NCBI RefSeq assembly: GCF_000513295.1 | Contig: NC_023065.1 | Span: forward strand, 3,704,501 to 3,768,500 | Origin: Magnetospirillum gryphiswaldense MSR-1 v2 | GTDB lineage: Bacteria > Pseudomonadota > Alphaproteobacteria > Rhodospirillales > Magnetospirillaceae | Direction: 5' to 3' | Length of the DNA stretch: 64,000 nucleotides | Shown: one piece after another, positions 50,869 to 59,932 of the stretch | Layout: every line of letters starts with the position of its first letter | How positions within the stretch are numbered: the stretch's first letter is position 1 | The notes under the pieces: generated by a model | What the model saw: only the letters and a program-made list of their open reading frames with translations | What the model was told of the DNA's origin: nothing | The model's database searches: none | Program-made: the position numbers and the translations under genes

Positions 50869-50883
50869 GTTCATTATATGTTC
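50869..50883 (+). promoter_or_regulatory. SOS-box-like direct repeat GTTC-N7-GTTC (plus strand)
   Basis: GTTCATTATATGTTC, 18 bases before the first gene of the phage module. A perfect TTGACA -35 hexamer is at 50838-50843, but I see no good -10 at 16-18 bases from it. The box could bind LexA or the neighbouring S24 repressor. Confidence 0.55.
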
Positions 50884-50901
50884 TCGCCTTAGGGGGATTT
50901 T

Positions 50902-51267
50902 ATGGCTCGACCGCGCTTCATGCCGCGTCCATTGCAGGGTGGCGCCACCCAGCCGTTCAGCACTGCCGAAGAGGCATGGCTGTGGTATGCCCATTGTCAA
51001 TTGGCCCGCCTGGCCGGTTGCCGGCCCCGTCCCGACATGGGCGAGGTTTCCCGCCCCTGCGACCCCGACGATATCCACCGCGAGGTCATGCGGTTGTTCC
51101 GCCTGAACCGTTTGCAGGCCGAGCACCTGCGCACCCTGGCTGAGCTGGGTACCCGGCTGGCTGGCGAAAATGCCGCCGTCACGTGGTCGGACAGCCAGGA
51201 CAAATTGTGGTGCGAGGCCTTGGATCGCCTAGAAACATCGTTACGGATCAAGGGGATCGTCGGATGA
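50902..51267 (+). CDS. Hypothetical protein, first gene of phage module
   Basis: 121 residues. MARPRFMPRPLQGGATQPFSTAEEAWLWY then a helical rest with TLAELGTRLAGENAAVTW. No family recognised, though small proteins of this kind often precede podovirus-like virion genes. A GGGGG ribosome site lies before the ATG. The stop overlaps the next start (ATGA). Confidence 0.65.
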   Translation: MARPRFMPRPLQGGATQPFSTAEEAWLWYAHCQLARLAGCRPRPDMGEVSRPCDPDDIHREVMRLFRLNRLQAEHLRTLAELGTRLAGENAAVTWSDSQDKLWCEALDRLETSLRIKGIVG

Positions 51268-51635
51268 TGCGGCCGCCTGATGTTCTGGTTGGTTTTGTCG
51301 GTCATACCGATCTGTGGTGGTTGCGGCTGCTGCGTCCCGGCTTTCGCCATTGCTTCGCCGCCATCCGCCAGGGTCCGGTCTGGGTGGTGATCGACCCCAT
51401 GTCGCATCATACGCTGATGCGGGTGGAATCCTGCCCCGACCTGATGGCGTTTTACGTCAGTCGCGGCATCACCGTGGTCGCCACCCGGTTACGCCCGCCG
51501 CCGCACCGTCCGGCGCCCTGGCGTCCCTATACCTGCGTCGAGGCGGTCAAGCGATTGTTGGGCTTGCCGGCACCCTGGGTGTTGACGCCGTGGCAATTGT
51601 ACAAATTCCTAAAATATCAGGAAAAAATGCCTTGA
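51264..51635 (+). CDS. Hypothetical protein, second gene of phage module
   Basis: 123 residues. DLWWLRLLRPGFRHCFAAIR, then WVVIDPMSHHTLMRVE and a C-terminal YTCVEAVKRLLG followed by LTPWQLYKFLKY. The conserved-looking Cys and His residues are compatible with a papain-like (NlpC-related) fold, but this is a guess. It is translationally coupled to the gene before it. Confidence 0.6.
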   Translation: MMRPPDVLVGFVGHTDLWWLRLLRPGFRHCFAAIRQGPVWVVIDPMSHHTLMRVESCPDLMAFYVSRGITVVATRLRPPPHRPAPWRPYTCVEAVKRLLGLPAPWVLTPWQLYKFLKYQEKMP

Positions 51636-51762
51636 ATTGTGTTCGTGTTTTGAGATAAGACGGAATCACGAGCTCCCGCATAGGTAAAAACTCAGGTCCG
51701 GCAGCGCCCGGTGCGGATTTTTTGCACATGCGATATGGAACAAAACATGTACGGAGGGTGAG

Positions 51763-51966
51763 ATGGGTGGATTTTTTGGCGGCGCCCCGGAAGTGCCGGC
51801 CCCGGCGCCATTGCCGCCGGTGACCGATCCCGAGGACGAGGCGCGCACGCAACGTCTGGAAACCATGTCGCGCAACCGCCGTGGCCGCCAGGGCATGGTC
51901 GCCACCAGCGATCGCGGCGTGCTGGCCCCGGCTGCCAGCGACGGCAAACGCCTGTTGGGGGAATGA
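51763..51966 (+). CDS. Small phage-type protein
   Basis: 67 residues. A Pro-rich start (MGGFFGGAPEVPAPAPLPPV) and a basic end (SRNRRGRQGMVATSDRGVL). Proteins of this size and pattern commonly sit directly before podovirus connector genes. A GGAGGG ribosome site precedes the ATG. The 127-base gap upstream holds a weak stem followed by TTTTTT near 51717. Confidence 0.6.
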   Translation: MGGFFGGAPEVPAPAPLPPVTDPEDEARTQRLETMSRNRRGRQGMVATSDRGVLAPAASDGKRLLGE

Positions 51967-51967
51967 G

Positions 51968-53476
51968 ATGACCGACGTCAATCATCCGCTGGGGCCGGAC
52001 CACCAATCGGGCCATCTGCGCCAGCGTTACCGCAAGGCCAAGGAACGGCGCGCCACCTGGGAAGCCCATTGGCAGGAATGTTACGATTACGCCCTGCCGC
52101 TGCGCGACGCCGTGCTGCACCAACCCAATCCGGGCGAGAAAAAGGGCGACCGCCTGTTCGACGGCACCGCCGCCGATGCCGTCGACCAACTGGCCGCCAG
52201 CCTGTTGTCGGAACTGACCCCGCCGTGGGCGCAATGGTTCGGCCTGACCGCCGGTCCCGATCTGGACGAGGCCGAGCGCCAGCAGGTCGCCCCCTTACTC
52301 GACAAGGTCGGCGCCATCTTGCAAAGCCATTTCGACCGCTCCAACTTCGCGGTGGAAATGCATCAATGCTATCTCGACGTGGTCACCGGCGGCACCGCCT
52401 GCCTGTTGTTCGAGGAGGCGCAGCCGGGCGAGGCCTCGGCCTTTCGCTTCACCGCCGTCCCCTTGGCCCAGGCGGTGCTGGAGGAAGGCCCCGACGGCAA
52501 GTTGGACAGCAGCTTTCGCCGTAGCGAGCTGGCGCTGGCCGCCTTGCGGCAACGCTTCCCCGCCGCTCAGTTGGATCCGTCGCTGATCCGCCGGGGCGAG
52601 GAAGACCCGCAGGCCCGCTTCGCCGTCATCGAGGCGGTGATCCCCAACCAGCGCGGCCATTACGATTATGCCGCCATCCTGGAAGACGCCGGCGATGACG
52701 ACGAAGCCCTGCTGGCCGAGGGCCGCTTCGGTCAGTCGCCCTTCATCAATTTCCGCTGGCTGAAGGCGCCGGGGGAAATCTATGGCCGTTCGCCGGTGAT
52801 GAAGGCGCTGCCCGACATCAAGACCGCCAACAAGGTGGTGGAACTGGTGCTGAAAAACGCCACCATCGCCGTCACCGGCATTTGGCAGGCCGATGATGAC
52901 GGCGTGCTCAACCCGGCCAACATCAAGCTGATCCCCGGCACCATCATCCCCAAGGCGGTGGGCTCGGCCGGGTTGCAGCCGCTGGAAAGTCCGGGCCGCT
53001 TCGACATTTCGCAACTGGTCCTCGACGATCTGCGCGGGCGCATCCGCCATGCCTTGCTGGCCGACAAGCTGGGGCAGGCCGACAACCCCAAGATGACGGC
53101 GACCGAGGTGTTGGAACGCTCCGCCGACATGGCCCGCCTGCTCGGGGCCACCTATGGCCGTCTGCAATCGGAACTGCTGACGCCGTTGATCCTGCGCGCC
53201 GTCACCATCTTGCGCCGGCGCGGCGAAATCCCGCCGCTGTTGGTCGACGGCCATCTGGTCGAGTTGCAGTACCGCTCGCCCCTGGCCCAATCCCAGGCCC
53301 AGCGCGACGCCCACAACGTGCTGAGCTGGCTGTCGGCGCTGGCCCAACTCGGCCCCGCCGGCATGGCGGTGGTCGATCCCGCCGCCGCTGCCCAATGGCT
53401 GGGCCGCGCCTTCAACATCCCCGCCGATCTGATGGTGGCACAGCAAAACCCGGAGAACGTCCATGTCCAAATCTGA
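51968..53476 (+). CDS. Podovirus-type head-to-tail connector (portal) protein
   Basis: 502 residues, intact. The beginning (LRQRYRKAKERRATWEAHWQECYDYALP, DRLFDGTAADAVDQLAASLLSEL) and the middle (IYGRSPVMKALPDIKTANKVVE, TATEVLERSADMARLLGATYGRLQSELL) match the T7-like head-tail connector family (PF12236). It would form the dodecameric portal through which DNA enters the capsid. A GGGGGAATGAG ribosome site precedes the ATG; the end overlaps the next gene by 14 bases. Confidence 0.88.
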   Translation: MTDVNHPLGPDHQSGHLRQRYRKAKERRATWEAHWQECYDYALPLRDAVLHQPNPGEKKGDRLFDGTAADAVDQLAASLLSELTPPWAQWFGLTAGPDLDEAERQQVAPLLDKVGAILQSHFDRSNFAVEMHQCYLDVVTGGTACLLFEEAQPGEASAFRFTAVPLAQAVLEEGPDGKLDSSFRRSELALAALRQRFPAAQLDPSLIRRGEEDPQARFAVIEAVIPNQRGHYDYAAILEDAGDDDEALLAEGRFGQSPFINFRWLKAPGEIYGRSPVMKALPDIKTANKVVELVLKNATIAVTGIWQADDDGVLNPANIKLIPGTIIPKAVGSAGLQPLESPGRFDISQLVLDDLRGRIRHALLADKLGQADNPKMTATEVLERSADMARLLGATYGRLQSELLTPLILRAVTILRRRGEIPPLLVDGHLVELQYRSPLAQSQAQRDAHNVLSWLSALAQLGPAGMAVVDPAAAAQWLGRAFNIPADLMVAQQNPENVHVQI

Positions 53477-53735
53477 TCCCGGCTGGGACTGGTTCGCGCC
53501 GCCCGCCCCGCCCGACAATGCCCAGCGGCTGGCGGTGGCCCGCGCCTTTGCCCGGGCTTTTTCCGGCGCCGACGGCGATCTGGCCCTGGCCCATCTGCGC
53601 AGCCTCACCCTTGACCGCTGTCTCGGTCCCGATGCCAGCGACGCGGCGCTGCGCTGCCTGGAGGGCCAGCGCCTGCTGGCCGCCCATATCCTGTCGCTGG
53701 TCGAACGCGGCCGCGACGGCTCTCTTTACGCTTGA
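53463..53735 (+). CDS. Bbp19-like phage protein
   Basis: 90 residues. The core LAHLRSLTLDRCLGPDASDAALRCLEGQRLLAAHILSLVERGR is the pattern of the Bbp19 phage protein family, which in related phages sits beside the connector gene. The exact function is unknown. It starts inside the end of the connector gene. Confidence 0.7.
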   Translation: MSKSDPGWDWFAPPAPPDNAQRLAVARAFARAFSGADGDLALAHLRSLTLDRCLGPDASDAALRCLEGQRLLAAHILSLVERGRDGSLYA

Positions 53736-53750
53736 TCAGGAGAACAACAG

Positions 53751-54473
53751 ATGTACTACGAAGATTCCCTGCCGCCCGAACCGGAGATGCCGATCAGCAC
53801 CGCCATCCCGGAAAAGTTCCGCGATCCGGCCACCGGCGCCTTGCGCACCGATGCCTTGCTGCGCGCCTATCAGGAGTTGGAGCGCCGCATGCATCGCATG
53901 GTGGAAATCCCCGGCGACGATTGCTCCGACGAACAGCGTTGCGCCTTTCACCGGGCCCTGGGGGTACCGGAAAGCCCCGAGCAATACAGCATCGAACAGC
54001 GCCACCCCATGCTGAGCCCCGATGCCGAGGTCAACCGCCTGCTGCATCAGGCCGGCTTCACCCCCAAGCAGGCGCAGTTGGTCTATGATCTGGCCCATCA
54101 GCGGGTGATTCCGACGTTGGAACAGATGGCCGGTGAGTTCGAAAGCCAGCGTAGCCTGGAACGTCTGCGCGACCATTTCGGCGGCGAGGCCAAATGGGCG
54201 GAAACCGCCCGTCAGGTTCAGGCCTGGGGTCAGGCCAATCTGTCGGCGGAATTGTACGAGGCCTTGTCCGCTTCCGCCGACGGCATCATCGCCATGCGCG
54301 CCATGATGAATTCGGGCGAGCCCAGCATGGGCCGCACCGCCACCCCACGCGAAGACGAGCCGTCGGAAGACGATCTGAAGCAGATGCTGCAAGATCCGCG
54401 CTATTGGAAAAAGCGCGATCCCGCCTTCATCGCCAAGGTCTCGGCCGGTTTCCGCCGCCTGTCGGGAGAGTGA
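53751..54473 (+). CDS. Phage capsid-assembly (scaffold-like) protein
   Basis: 240 residues, acidic and helical. Pattern: MYYEDSLPPEPEMPISTAIPEKFRDPATG, a long helical middle, and a C-terminus LQDPRYWKKRDPAFIAKVSAGFRRL that is common to T7-like scaffold/capsid-assembly proteins. It would guide procapsid assembly and leave. No major capsid gene follows, where one would be expected. Confidence 0.7.
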   Translation: MYYEDSLPPEPEMPISTAIPEKFRDPATGALRTDALLRAYQELERRMHRMVEIPGDDCSDEQRCAFHRALGVPESPEQYSIEQRHPMLSPDAEVNRLLHQAGFTPKQAQLVYDLAHQRVIPTLEQMAGEFESQRSLERLRDHFGGEAKWAETARQVQAWGQANLSAELYEALSASADGIIAMRAMMNSGEPSMGRTATPREDEPSEDDLKQMLQDPRYWKKRDPAFIAKVSAGFRRLSGE

Positions 54474-54560
54474 TTCCAACCGGCGGGGCGCGTTCTTCAC
54501 ATTTCGCGCTCCGCCGGTTGTGCTACCTTTGCCGCCATCACACGGGAACGGGGGGATGGC

Positions 54561-55187
54561 ATGCTGTCGGTACTGGTCGGGAACATCAAGGGCGGCTGCG
54601 GCAAGACCACCATCGCCACCCATCTGGCGTCGTCCTTCGCCGCCACCGGCCTGTCCACGATCATCGCCGATTGCGACCGACAGAAATCGTCGCTCAACTG
54701 GCTAAAGCGCCGCGACGAGGCCGCCCCCACCATCACCGGTCTGGATTGGTCCAAGACTTTGGGCAATCCGCCCAAGGGCATCGACCGGCTGGTCATCGAC
54801 GCTCCCGCCGCCATGCATCATGACGACGTGGAGGATTTGATCGCCATCGCCGACGTGGTGGTGGTGCCGGTCCTGCCCGGCGCCTTCGACCAGGATGCCA
54901 CCGCCCATTTCCTCAAGAAGCTGTCGGCGGTCAAGGCGGTGCGCAAGAACAAGCGGGTGGTGGCGATCATCGGCAACCGCCTGCGCCTGGGGGCCAAGGC
55001 GACAGAACAACTGGACGTGTTCTTCGAATCCCTGGGCTTTCCGGTGGTGGCGCGACTGCGCGACAGCCAGATTTATCCGACCACCGCGGCCCTGGGCTCG
55101 TCGGTCCTGGAATCCAGGGACCGCCGCGCCCGCGATTATGCCGCCGAATGGACGCCGCTTTTGGATCTGCTGGCCCGCCAAGGTTAG
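54561..55187 (+). CDS. ParA-family partition ATPase
   Basis: 208 residues. The deviant Walker A GNIKGGCGKTTIATHLASSF lies at the very start, so there is no N-terminal DNA-binding domain. DRLVIDAPAAMHHDDVEDLI gives the Walker B region. No ParB or parS-like repeat was seen beside it, so the partner is elsewhere or the protein has another cargo. Its TAG stop (55185-55187) is made from the TA target and the first base of IS copy B; without the IS the stop is TAA, so the protein is unchanged. Confidence 0.85.
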   Translation: MLSVLVGNIKGGCGKTTIATHLASSFAATGLSTIIADCDRQKSSLNWLKRRDEAAPTITGLDWSKTLGNPPKGIDRLVIDAPAAMHHDDVEDLIAIADVVVVPVLPGAFDQDATAHFLKKLSAVKAVRKNKRVVAIIGNRLRLGAKATEQLDVFFESLGFPVVARLRDSQIYPTTAALGSSVLESRDRRARDYAAEWTPLLDLLARQG

Positions 55188-56252
55188 AGCGGTTTCACGC
55201 CGAGCGGAATCGGTAGAGGATTCCCCCTGAGGTCATTTTGTGATTCAACATCTTCGGTAACAACGCTCCCGAGGATGATGCGATGACGTGGCGCTCAGGG
55301 CAGTCCTATTCTCAGGACTTGCGCGATAGAGTTTTGGCGGCTGTGGACAGCGGCATGAGCGCCTACGAGGTGGCGCCGCTGTTCCGGGTGAGCGTTTCGT
55401 ACATCTACAAGGCCCAAGGCCGCCGCCGGGCCACCGGCGAGACGACGGTGAAGCCACGGCCTGGGCGGCCAGGACAGAAGCTGGCGGCTCACCTTGAGGC
55501 GTTGCAGGCGCAGATCAAGGTCGAGCCCGATGCCACGCTGGCTGAGTTGCGCGCCTGGGTTCTGGCCGAATTGGGCGTGTCGATCAGCGTCGGCGGCCTG
55601 TGGAACACGCTTGAGCGGCTCGACCTCAGTCTGAAAAAAAGAGTGCGCATGCTGCCGAGCAGGAACGTCCCGACGTAGCCGAAGGACGCATCGCCTGGCG
55701 AGCCGAGCAGCCGGCGCTGGACCCAACCCGCTTGGTCTTCCTTGATGAAACCGGGGCATCGACCAACATGACCCGGCGCTACGGACGGGCGCCGCGCGGT
55801 CAGCGGCTGCTGGCTGCGGTGCCGCACGGTCATTGGAAAATGACCACCTTCGTCGGGGCGCTCCGGCATGACGGAATCTCCGCCCCCTTCGTCATCGACA
55901 AGGCGATGAATGGCGCGATCTTCCTGGCCTATGTCGAGCAGGTCCTGGCTCCGACCTTGCGGCCCGGCGACATCGTCGTAATGGACAATCTGCCCGCCCA
56001 CAAGGTGGCAGGGGTCAAGCAACTCATCGAAGCCCGAGGGGCCACCCTGCGGTATCTGCCGCCCTACTCCCCAGACCTCAATCCCATCGAGCTCGCCTTC
56101 GCCAAGCTCAAGAGCCTGCTGCGAAAGGCGCAAGCCCGCACCATCAACACCTTATGGGACGTGATCGGAAAACTCATCGACCTGTTTCCGCCCGAGGAAT
56201 GCGCCAATTTCTTCGCCCACGACGGATATGGACGCTCGATGTGAAAATGCTC
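55187..56252 (+). mobile_element. IS630-family insertion sequence, copy B
   Basis: A second 1066-bp copy, in the same orientation as copy A and with the same ends and predicted proteins. TA flanks at 55185-55186 and 56253-56254. It lies in the stop codon of the ParA gene. Identity suggests recent transposition of one from the other or from a common source. Confidence 0.95.
55283..56244 (+). CDS. IS630-family transposase, two frames joined by -1 frameshift (copy B)
   Basis: Same split as copy A: frame one 55283-55678, frame two to 56244, joined by slippage on the A-run at 55634-55641. The DDE residues and the helix-turn-helix are intact in both frames, so it may be active. The fact that both copies have the split argues that it is the functional arrangement and not damage. 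Confidence 0.9.
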
Positions 56253-56296
56253 TAAATTTGCCAGCCTGAAATCTGACGCGCGTTCACATCAATGGT

Positions 56297-56380
56297 CGTC
56301 ACTCCCGCGCAGGCGGGAGTCCAGAGGGTGTACCTCCAGCTTGTCCGCGCTCCTGGATACCCGCCTGCGCGGGTATGACG
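56297..56380. repeat. Palindromic repeat, copy 2
   Basis: The same core as 36784-36868: CGTCACTCCCGC... and ...GCGGGTATGACG with two hairpins, here with a GCAGGC variation in both loops that keeps the pairing. It stands in the 138-base gap between IS copy B and the Cys-rich protein gene. The TGTGAATTTAT-type outer ends of copy 1 are not clear here. Confidence 0.75.
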
Positions 56381-56390
56381 GGGGGCGACT

Positions 56391-56825
56391 TTAATCACAC
56401 ACGGCCTTGTCGCCGTTGATGACGCAGGCGCGCCGGGTGCGCAGCACCATCATGGCGCCGTCTTCATAATCGCACACCACCCGGGTCAGCTTGCCGGCGG
56501 GAGCGACCTTCATGCCGGTCAACTTCAAGGCGCGGGTCTGTTCCGGGCTGCGACCGCAATGCAGATAGCCCTGGAAGTCGCCGGCTTCCCATAACGCATG
56601 GTTCTTCAGTTTCTTGAAGTCGTCCAAGGTGACGCAGGTGTTGCCGCCATCCTTGTCGTACATGCGGGCGTCGTCGCTGCAATAGCCGGCGTAGGAATAT
56701 TTCAACTGCTCCTCCGACGGGCAATCGCCCACCGGTTGGGCAATCGACAAATCGGGGCAGGCGATGTCCTCGGCCAAAGCGGGCGTGGCGGCAAGGCACA
56801 AAAACAGGGCAAGGCGGCGCAACAT
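56391..56825 (-). CDS. Secreted Cys-rich protein of unknown function
   Basis: 144 residues from ATG 56825, chosen for its GGGGGAAA ribosome site. A signal peptide (MLRRLALFLCLAATPALA) and a mature part with several Cys (ACPDLS, GDCPSEEQ, GYCSDD, NTCVTLDD, LHCGRS, VVCDYE, RACVINGD and a terminal VCD), suggesting disulfides in the periplasm. No family recognised. Confidence 0.65.
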   Translation of the reverse strand: MLRRLALFLCLAATPALAEDIACPDLSIAQPVGDCPSEEQLKYSYAGYCSDDARMYDKDGGNTCVTLDDFKKLKNHALWEAGDFQGYLHCGRSPEQTRALKLTGMKVAPAGKLTRVVCDYEDGAMMVLRTRRACVINGDKAVCD

Positions 56826-56961
56826 CACGATTTCCCCCAAAATGGAACCGGGCCAGCTTAGGGCCGCCGCTCGCCCCCGCCTCTGACATTGGTCAAGCCG
56901 CCTCTTTCAATTAGCCGTCGGCATCCCCACACTCAGGTCTTCGGATACGGGAGGACAATCC

Positions 56962-57801
56962 ATGCGTGAGGACGAGAAAAGCCTGAACCCCGATTTCAGC
57001 CGTCGCGGCTTCATCGGTACCGCCCTGGCCGCCACCGGCTTCGCCGTCGCCGCCGGTCCGGTCAACGCCCAGGCCATCAGCACCGACAGTACCGGCCTTG
57101 CCGCCGGGCCGCAGATGATCGGGACCTTGCCCGCCTATGTGGCCCGCCCGGCCAGCGGCAGCAATCTGCCGACCATCCTGGTGGTGCAGGAAATCTTCGG
57201 CGTGCATGAACATATCCGCGACGTCTGCCGCCGGCTGGCCAAGCTGGGCTATCTGGCCATCGCCCCCGAACTTTATTTTCGTCAGGGCGACCCGTCGACC
57301 GTCAGCGATATTCCCACCTTGCTGAAAACCATCGTCGCCCAGGTGCCCGATGCCCAGGTGCTGGCCGATCTGGATGCCGCCGCCGCCTGGGCTACCAGCC
57401 ATGGTGGCGATGCCAAGCGCTTGGGCATCACCGGCTTTTGCTGGGGCGGGCGCATTTCCTGGCTTTATGCCGCCCATAATCCCAAGCTGAAGGCGGCGGT
57501 CGCCTGGTATGGCAGGCTGGTCGGCGACGCGTCGGAAAACAACCCGCGCCATCCCATCGATATCGCCGGCCAGTTGAAGGCGCCGGTTCTGGGGCTTTAC
57601 GGCGGCGGCGACCAGGGCATCCCGCTCGACAGCATCGAGCGCATGCGAAGCGCGGCCAAGGCGGCCAAGGTCAAGACCGAGATCGTCGTCTACACCGACG
57701 CCCCCCATGCCTTCCATGCCGATTACCGGCCCAGCTATCGCGCCTTGCCGGCCCAGGCCGGCTGGCAGCGATTGCAGGACTGGTTCAAGACATATCTGTG
57801 A
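56962..57801 (+). CDS. Tat-exported dienelactone hydrolase family protein
   Basis: 279 residues. A twin-arginine signal ([21 protein letters not shown]) followed by a dienelactone-hydrolase alpha/beta fold: [20 protein letters not shown], the nucleophile Cys in [10 protein letters not shown], and the His region [15 protein letters not shown]. The substrate in the periplasm is unknown. A GGGAGG site precedes the ATG. The end overlaps the convergent MATE gene by 17 bases. Confidence 0.88.
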   Translation: MREDEKSLNPDFSRRGFIGTALAATGFAVAAGPVNAQAISTDSTGLAAGPQMIGTLPAYVARPASGSNLPTILVVQEIFGVHEHIRDVCRRLAKLGYLAIAPELYFRQGDPSTVSDIPTLLKTIVAQVPDAQVLADLDAAAAWATSHGGDAKRLGITGFCWGGRISWLYAAHNPKLKAAVAWYGRLVGDASENNPRHPIDIAGQLKAPVLGLYGGGDQGIPLDSIERMRSAAKAAKVKTEIVVYTDAPHAFHADYRPSYRALPAQAGWQRLQDWFKTYL

Positions 57802-59170
57802 GCAAGCCCAGGCGGCGGCGCAGGCTCCAACGCATGGTGACCAGCGCCGCCACCACCGCCAGGCCCAGGGCCAGACCGATCCAGATGCCCAGGCCGCCGA
57901 CACCGCCGGTAAAAGCCAGGGCGGCGCCGACCGGGATGGCCAATCCCCAATAGCCGAGACCGGCGAAGATCATCGGCACCCGGGTGTCCTTGAGCCCGCG
58001 CAGGGCGCCGGCTCCCACCACCTGGGCGCCGTCGGCGACCTGGAAGATCGCCGCCACCGCCAGGAAGCCGATGCCATGAGCCAGCACGGCGGCGCTATCG
58101 GGATGGGACAGATCCAGGAAGACGCCGATGATGGCCCGCGGCCACAACAGCAGCACCAGGGCCATGACCGCCATGAAGCCCACCCCCAGAACCAGGGCGG
58201 TCCAGCCGGCCTTGCGCACCCCCTCGGCATCGCCGGCCCCCGCCGCCAGCCCCACCCGTACGGTGGCCGCCTGGGCCATGCCCATGGGCACCATGAAGGT
58301 GGCCGAAGCCACTTGCAGGGCGATGGCATGGGCGGCCAGCGACGCGGTATCGATCAGCCCCATCAGGAAGGCGGCGGCATTGAAGCCCGAGACCTCGAAA
58401 CCCATGGCCAGCCCCATGGGCAGGCCGATACGCCATAATTCGCGCAGCTTGATCCAATCCGGGCGCCAGAAATGCCCGAGCAAATGATAACGGCGGAAGC
58501 GGCGATCCCACAGGATGAAGCCCAACAGGGCGCTGAACATGAACAGGTTGGACAAGGTCGAGGCGATGCCCGCCCCCATCACCCCCAGGGCCGGCGCCCC
58601 CCAATTACCGAACATCAACAGCCAGTTGACGAAGGCATTGAGGCCCACCGCCAGCAAGGTCACCACCATGGCGGCGCGCGGCCGTTGCAAGGCCGAGATG
58701 AAGGACCGCAGCGCGATCACCCCCAGGGCCGGCAGTAGCCCCCACATCATGGCGCGGCCATAATCGCCGGCGGCAGCGGTCAGGGCCGGGTCTTGGCCCA
58801 TGGCGTTCAGGATGGCGGCGGTGTTCCACAGCACCAGCCACACCGGCAGGCAATAAAACCCGGCCAGCCACAATCCCTGGCGGACGATGCGGCGGCATTC
58901 GCGCACTGAATGACGCCGAGCCCCCAAGGTGTGGGCCAACAGCGGCGAGGTGGCCAGGACCAGCCCGATCCCCATGACGAACCAGCCGAAATACAGATTG
59001 GCGCCCAAGGTGCCGGCGGCCAGATCGGTCGGTCCCAGCCAGCCCATCATCAGCGTATCGGTGGTGCCGATGGCGATCTGCGCCAGGTTGGTCATGATGG
59101 TCGGCCAGCCCAGCGTCAGCATGGCTGCCACTTCCGACCGCCAGGAGATGGGTTTGCTCTGTGTGTGCAT
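57785..59170 (-). CDS. MATE-family multidrug/sodium antiporter (NorM-like)
   Basis: 461 residues from ATG 59170. Twelve hydrophobic segments in two similar halves ([29 protein letters not shown] at the start of the first, [24 protein letters not shown] in the second). This is the MATE exporter pattern. Substrate probably cationic drugs or a metabolite. The ATG is preceded by a weak ribosome site. Confidence 0.92.
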   Translation of the reverse strand: MHTQSKPISWRSEVAAMLTLGWPTIMTNLAQIAIGTTDTLMMGWLGPTDLAAGTLGANLYFGWFVMGIGLVLATSPLLAHTLGARRHSVRECRRIVRQGLWLAGFYCLPVWLVLWNTAAILNAMGQDPALTAAAGDYGRAMMWGLLPALGVIALRSFISALQRPRAAMVVTLLAVGLNAFVNWLLMFGNWGAPALGVMGAGIASTLSNLFMFSALLGFILWDRRFRRYHLLGHFWRPDWIKLRELWRIGLPMGLAMGFEVSGFNAAAFLMGLIDTASLAAHAIALQVASATFMVPMGMAQAATVRVGLAAGAGDAEGVRKAGWTALVLGVGFMAVMALVLLLWPRAIIGVFLDLSHPDSAAVLAHGIGFLAVAAIFQVADGAQVVGAGALRGLKDTRVPMIFAGLGYWGLAIPVGAALAFTGGVGGLGIWIGLALGLAVVAALVTMRWSLRRRLGLLTDMS

Positions 59171-59278
59171 GGTCTGCGGCTTATAGCACCGGCACACACG
59201 TGTCACCAACCAGCCTTTGGTTTCCGGCGAAAGCTATATTAGGATGGCGGCAATAAATATATGAGGGGAGGCTTAACC

Positions 59279-59767
59279 ATGATGTCCAATCGCCTGGGGG
59301 CGGCGCTGCTGGGTGCCTTGTTGCTGGCGCCGCCGGTTTTCGCCGCCGAGACCAACACGCCGGCCCCGCCGCCGGTGGTCCGCCACGGCTACGAGGAAGT
59401 GCAGGCCCTGGTCGACGACGCCGTCGCCTTCATGAAGAAGGTGGGGCCGGAAAAGGCCTTTGTCGCCTTCAACGATCCCAAGGGCAAGTGGATCAAGGAC
59501 GACCTTTATGTTTTCGCCTTCGACCCCAAGGGCGTCTACAAGGCGACCGGCTTTCGTCCCGAGCGCACCGGCTCCAACGCCTGGGAGATGACCGACGCCG
59601 CCGGCCTGAAGGTGGTGCAGGAAATCATCAAGAAGGCCAAGCGCAACGGCTCTGGCATGGTTGATTACCTGTGGAAGAACCCGAGCACCGGCAAGCTGGA
59701 AAACAAGACGTCCTATGTGGTCCAGGTCGGCGACTATGTCGTCGGCGCCGGGTTCTATCACCGCTGA
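59279..59767 (+). CDS. Secreted single-Cache-domain protein (second)
   Basis: 162 residues. The ATG at 59279 has AGGGGAGG upstream. A signal peptide (LGAALLGALLLAPPVFAAE) is followed by an sCache_2-like domain: FVAFNDPKGKWIKDDLYVFAFDPKGVYKATGF, VVQEIIKKAKRNGSGMVDYLWKNPSTGKLE and SYVVQVGDYVVGAGFY. The VDYLWKNPSTGK block parallels VEYRWLNPASNR in the protein at 29494. It would bind a small ligand in the periplasm; the partner is not known. Confidence 0.82.
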   Translation: MMSNRLGAALLGALLLAPPVFAAETNTPAPPPVVRHGYEEVQALVDDAVAFMKKVGPEKAFVAFNDPKGKWIKDDLYVFAFDPKGVYKATGFRPERTGSNAWEMTDAAGLKVVQEIIKKAKRNGSGMVDYLWKNPSTGKLENKTSYVVQVGDYVVGAGFYHR

Positions 59768-59783
59768 GGCATGGTCCCTCCCT

Positions 59784-59869
59784 CGTCATACCCGCGCAGG
59801 CGGGTATCCAGGAGTCGCGGGAAAGGTGGTGGTGCCCCCCTCTGGACTCCCGCCTTCGCGGGAGTGACG
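59784..59869. repeat. Palindromic repeat, copy 3 (inverted)
   Basis: The core of copies 1 and 2 in reverse orientation: CGTCATACCCGC at the left and GCGGGAGTGACG at the right, again with two hairpins. It occupies the 165-base gap between the Cache gene and the convergent EAL gene. Confidence 0.75.
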
Positions 59870-59932
59870 GCGGAAGGGCGGGGATGAAGAAGGAAAAATG
59901 GGCGTCTTTCACCGCCCTGATGTCACATCACG

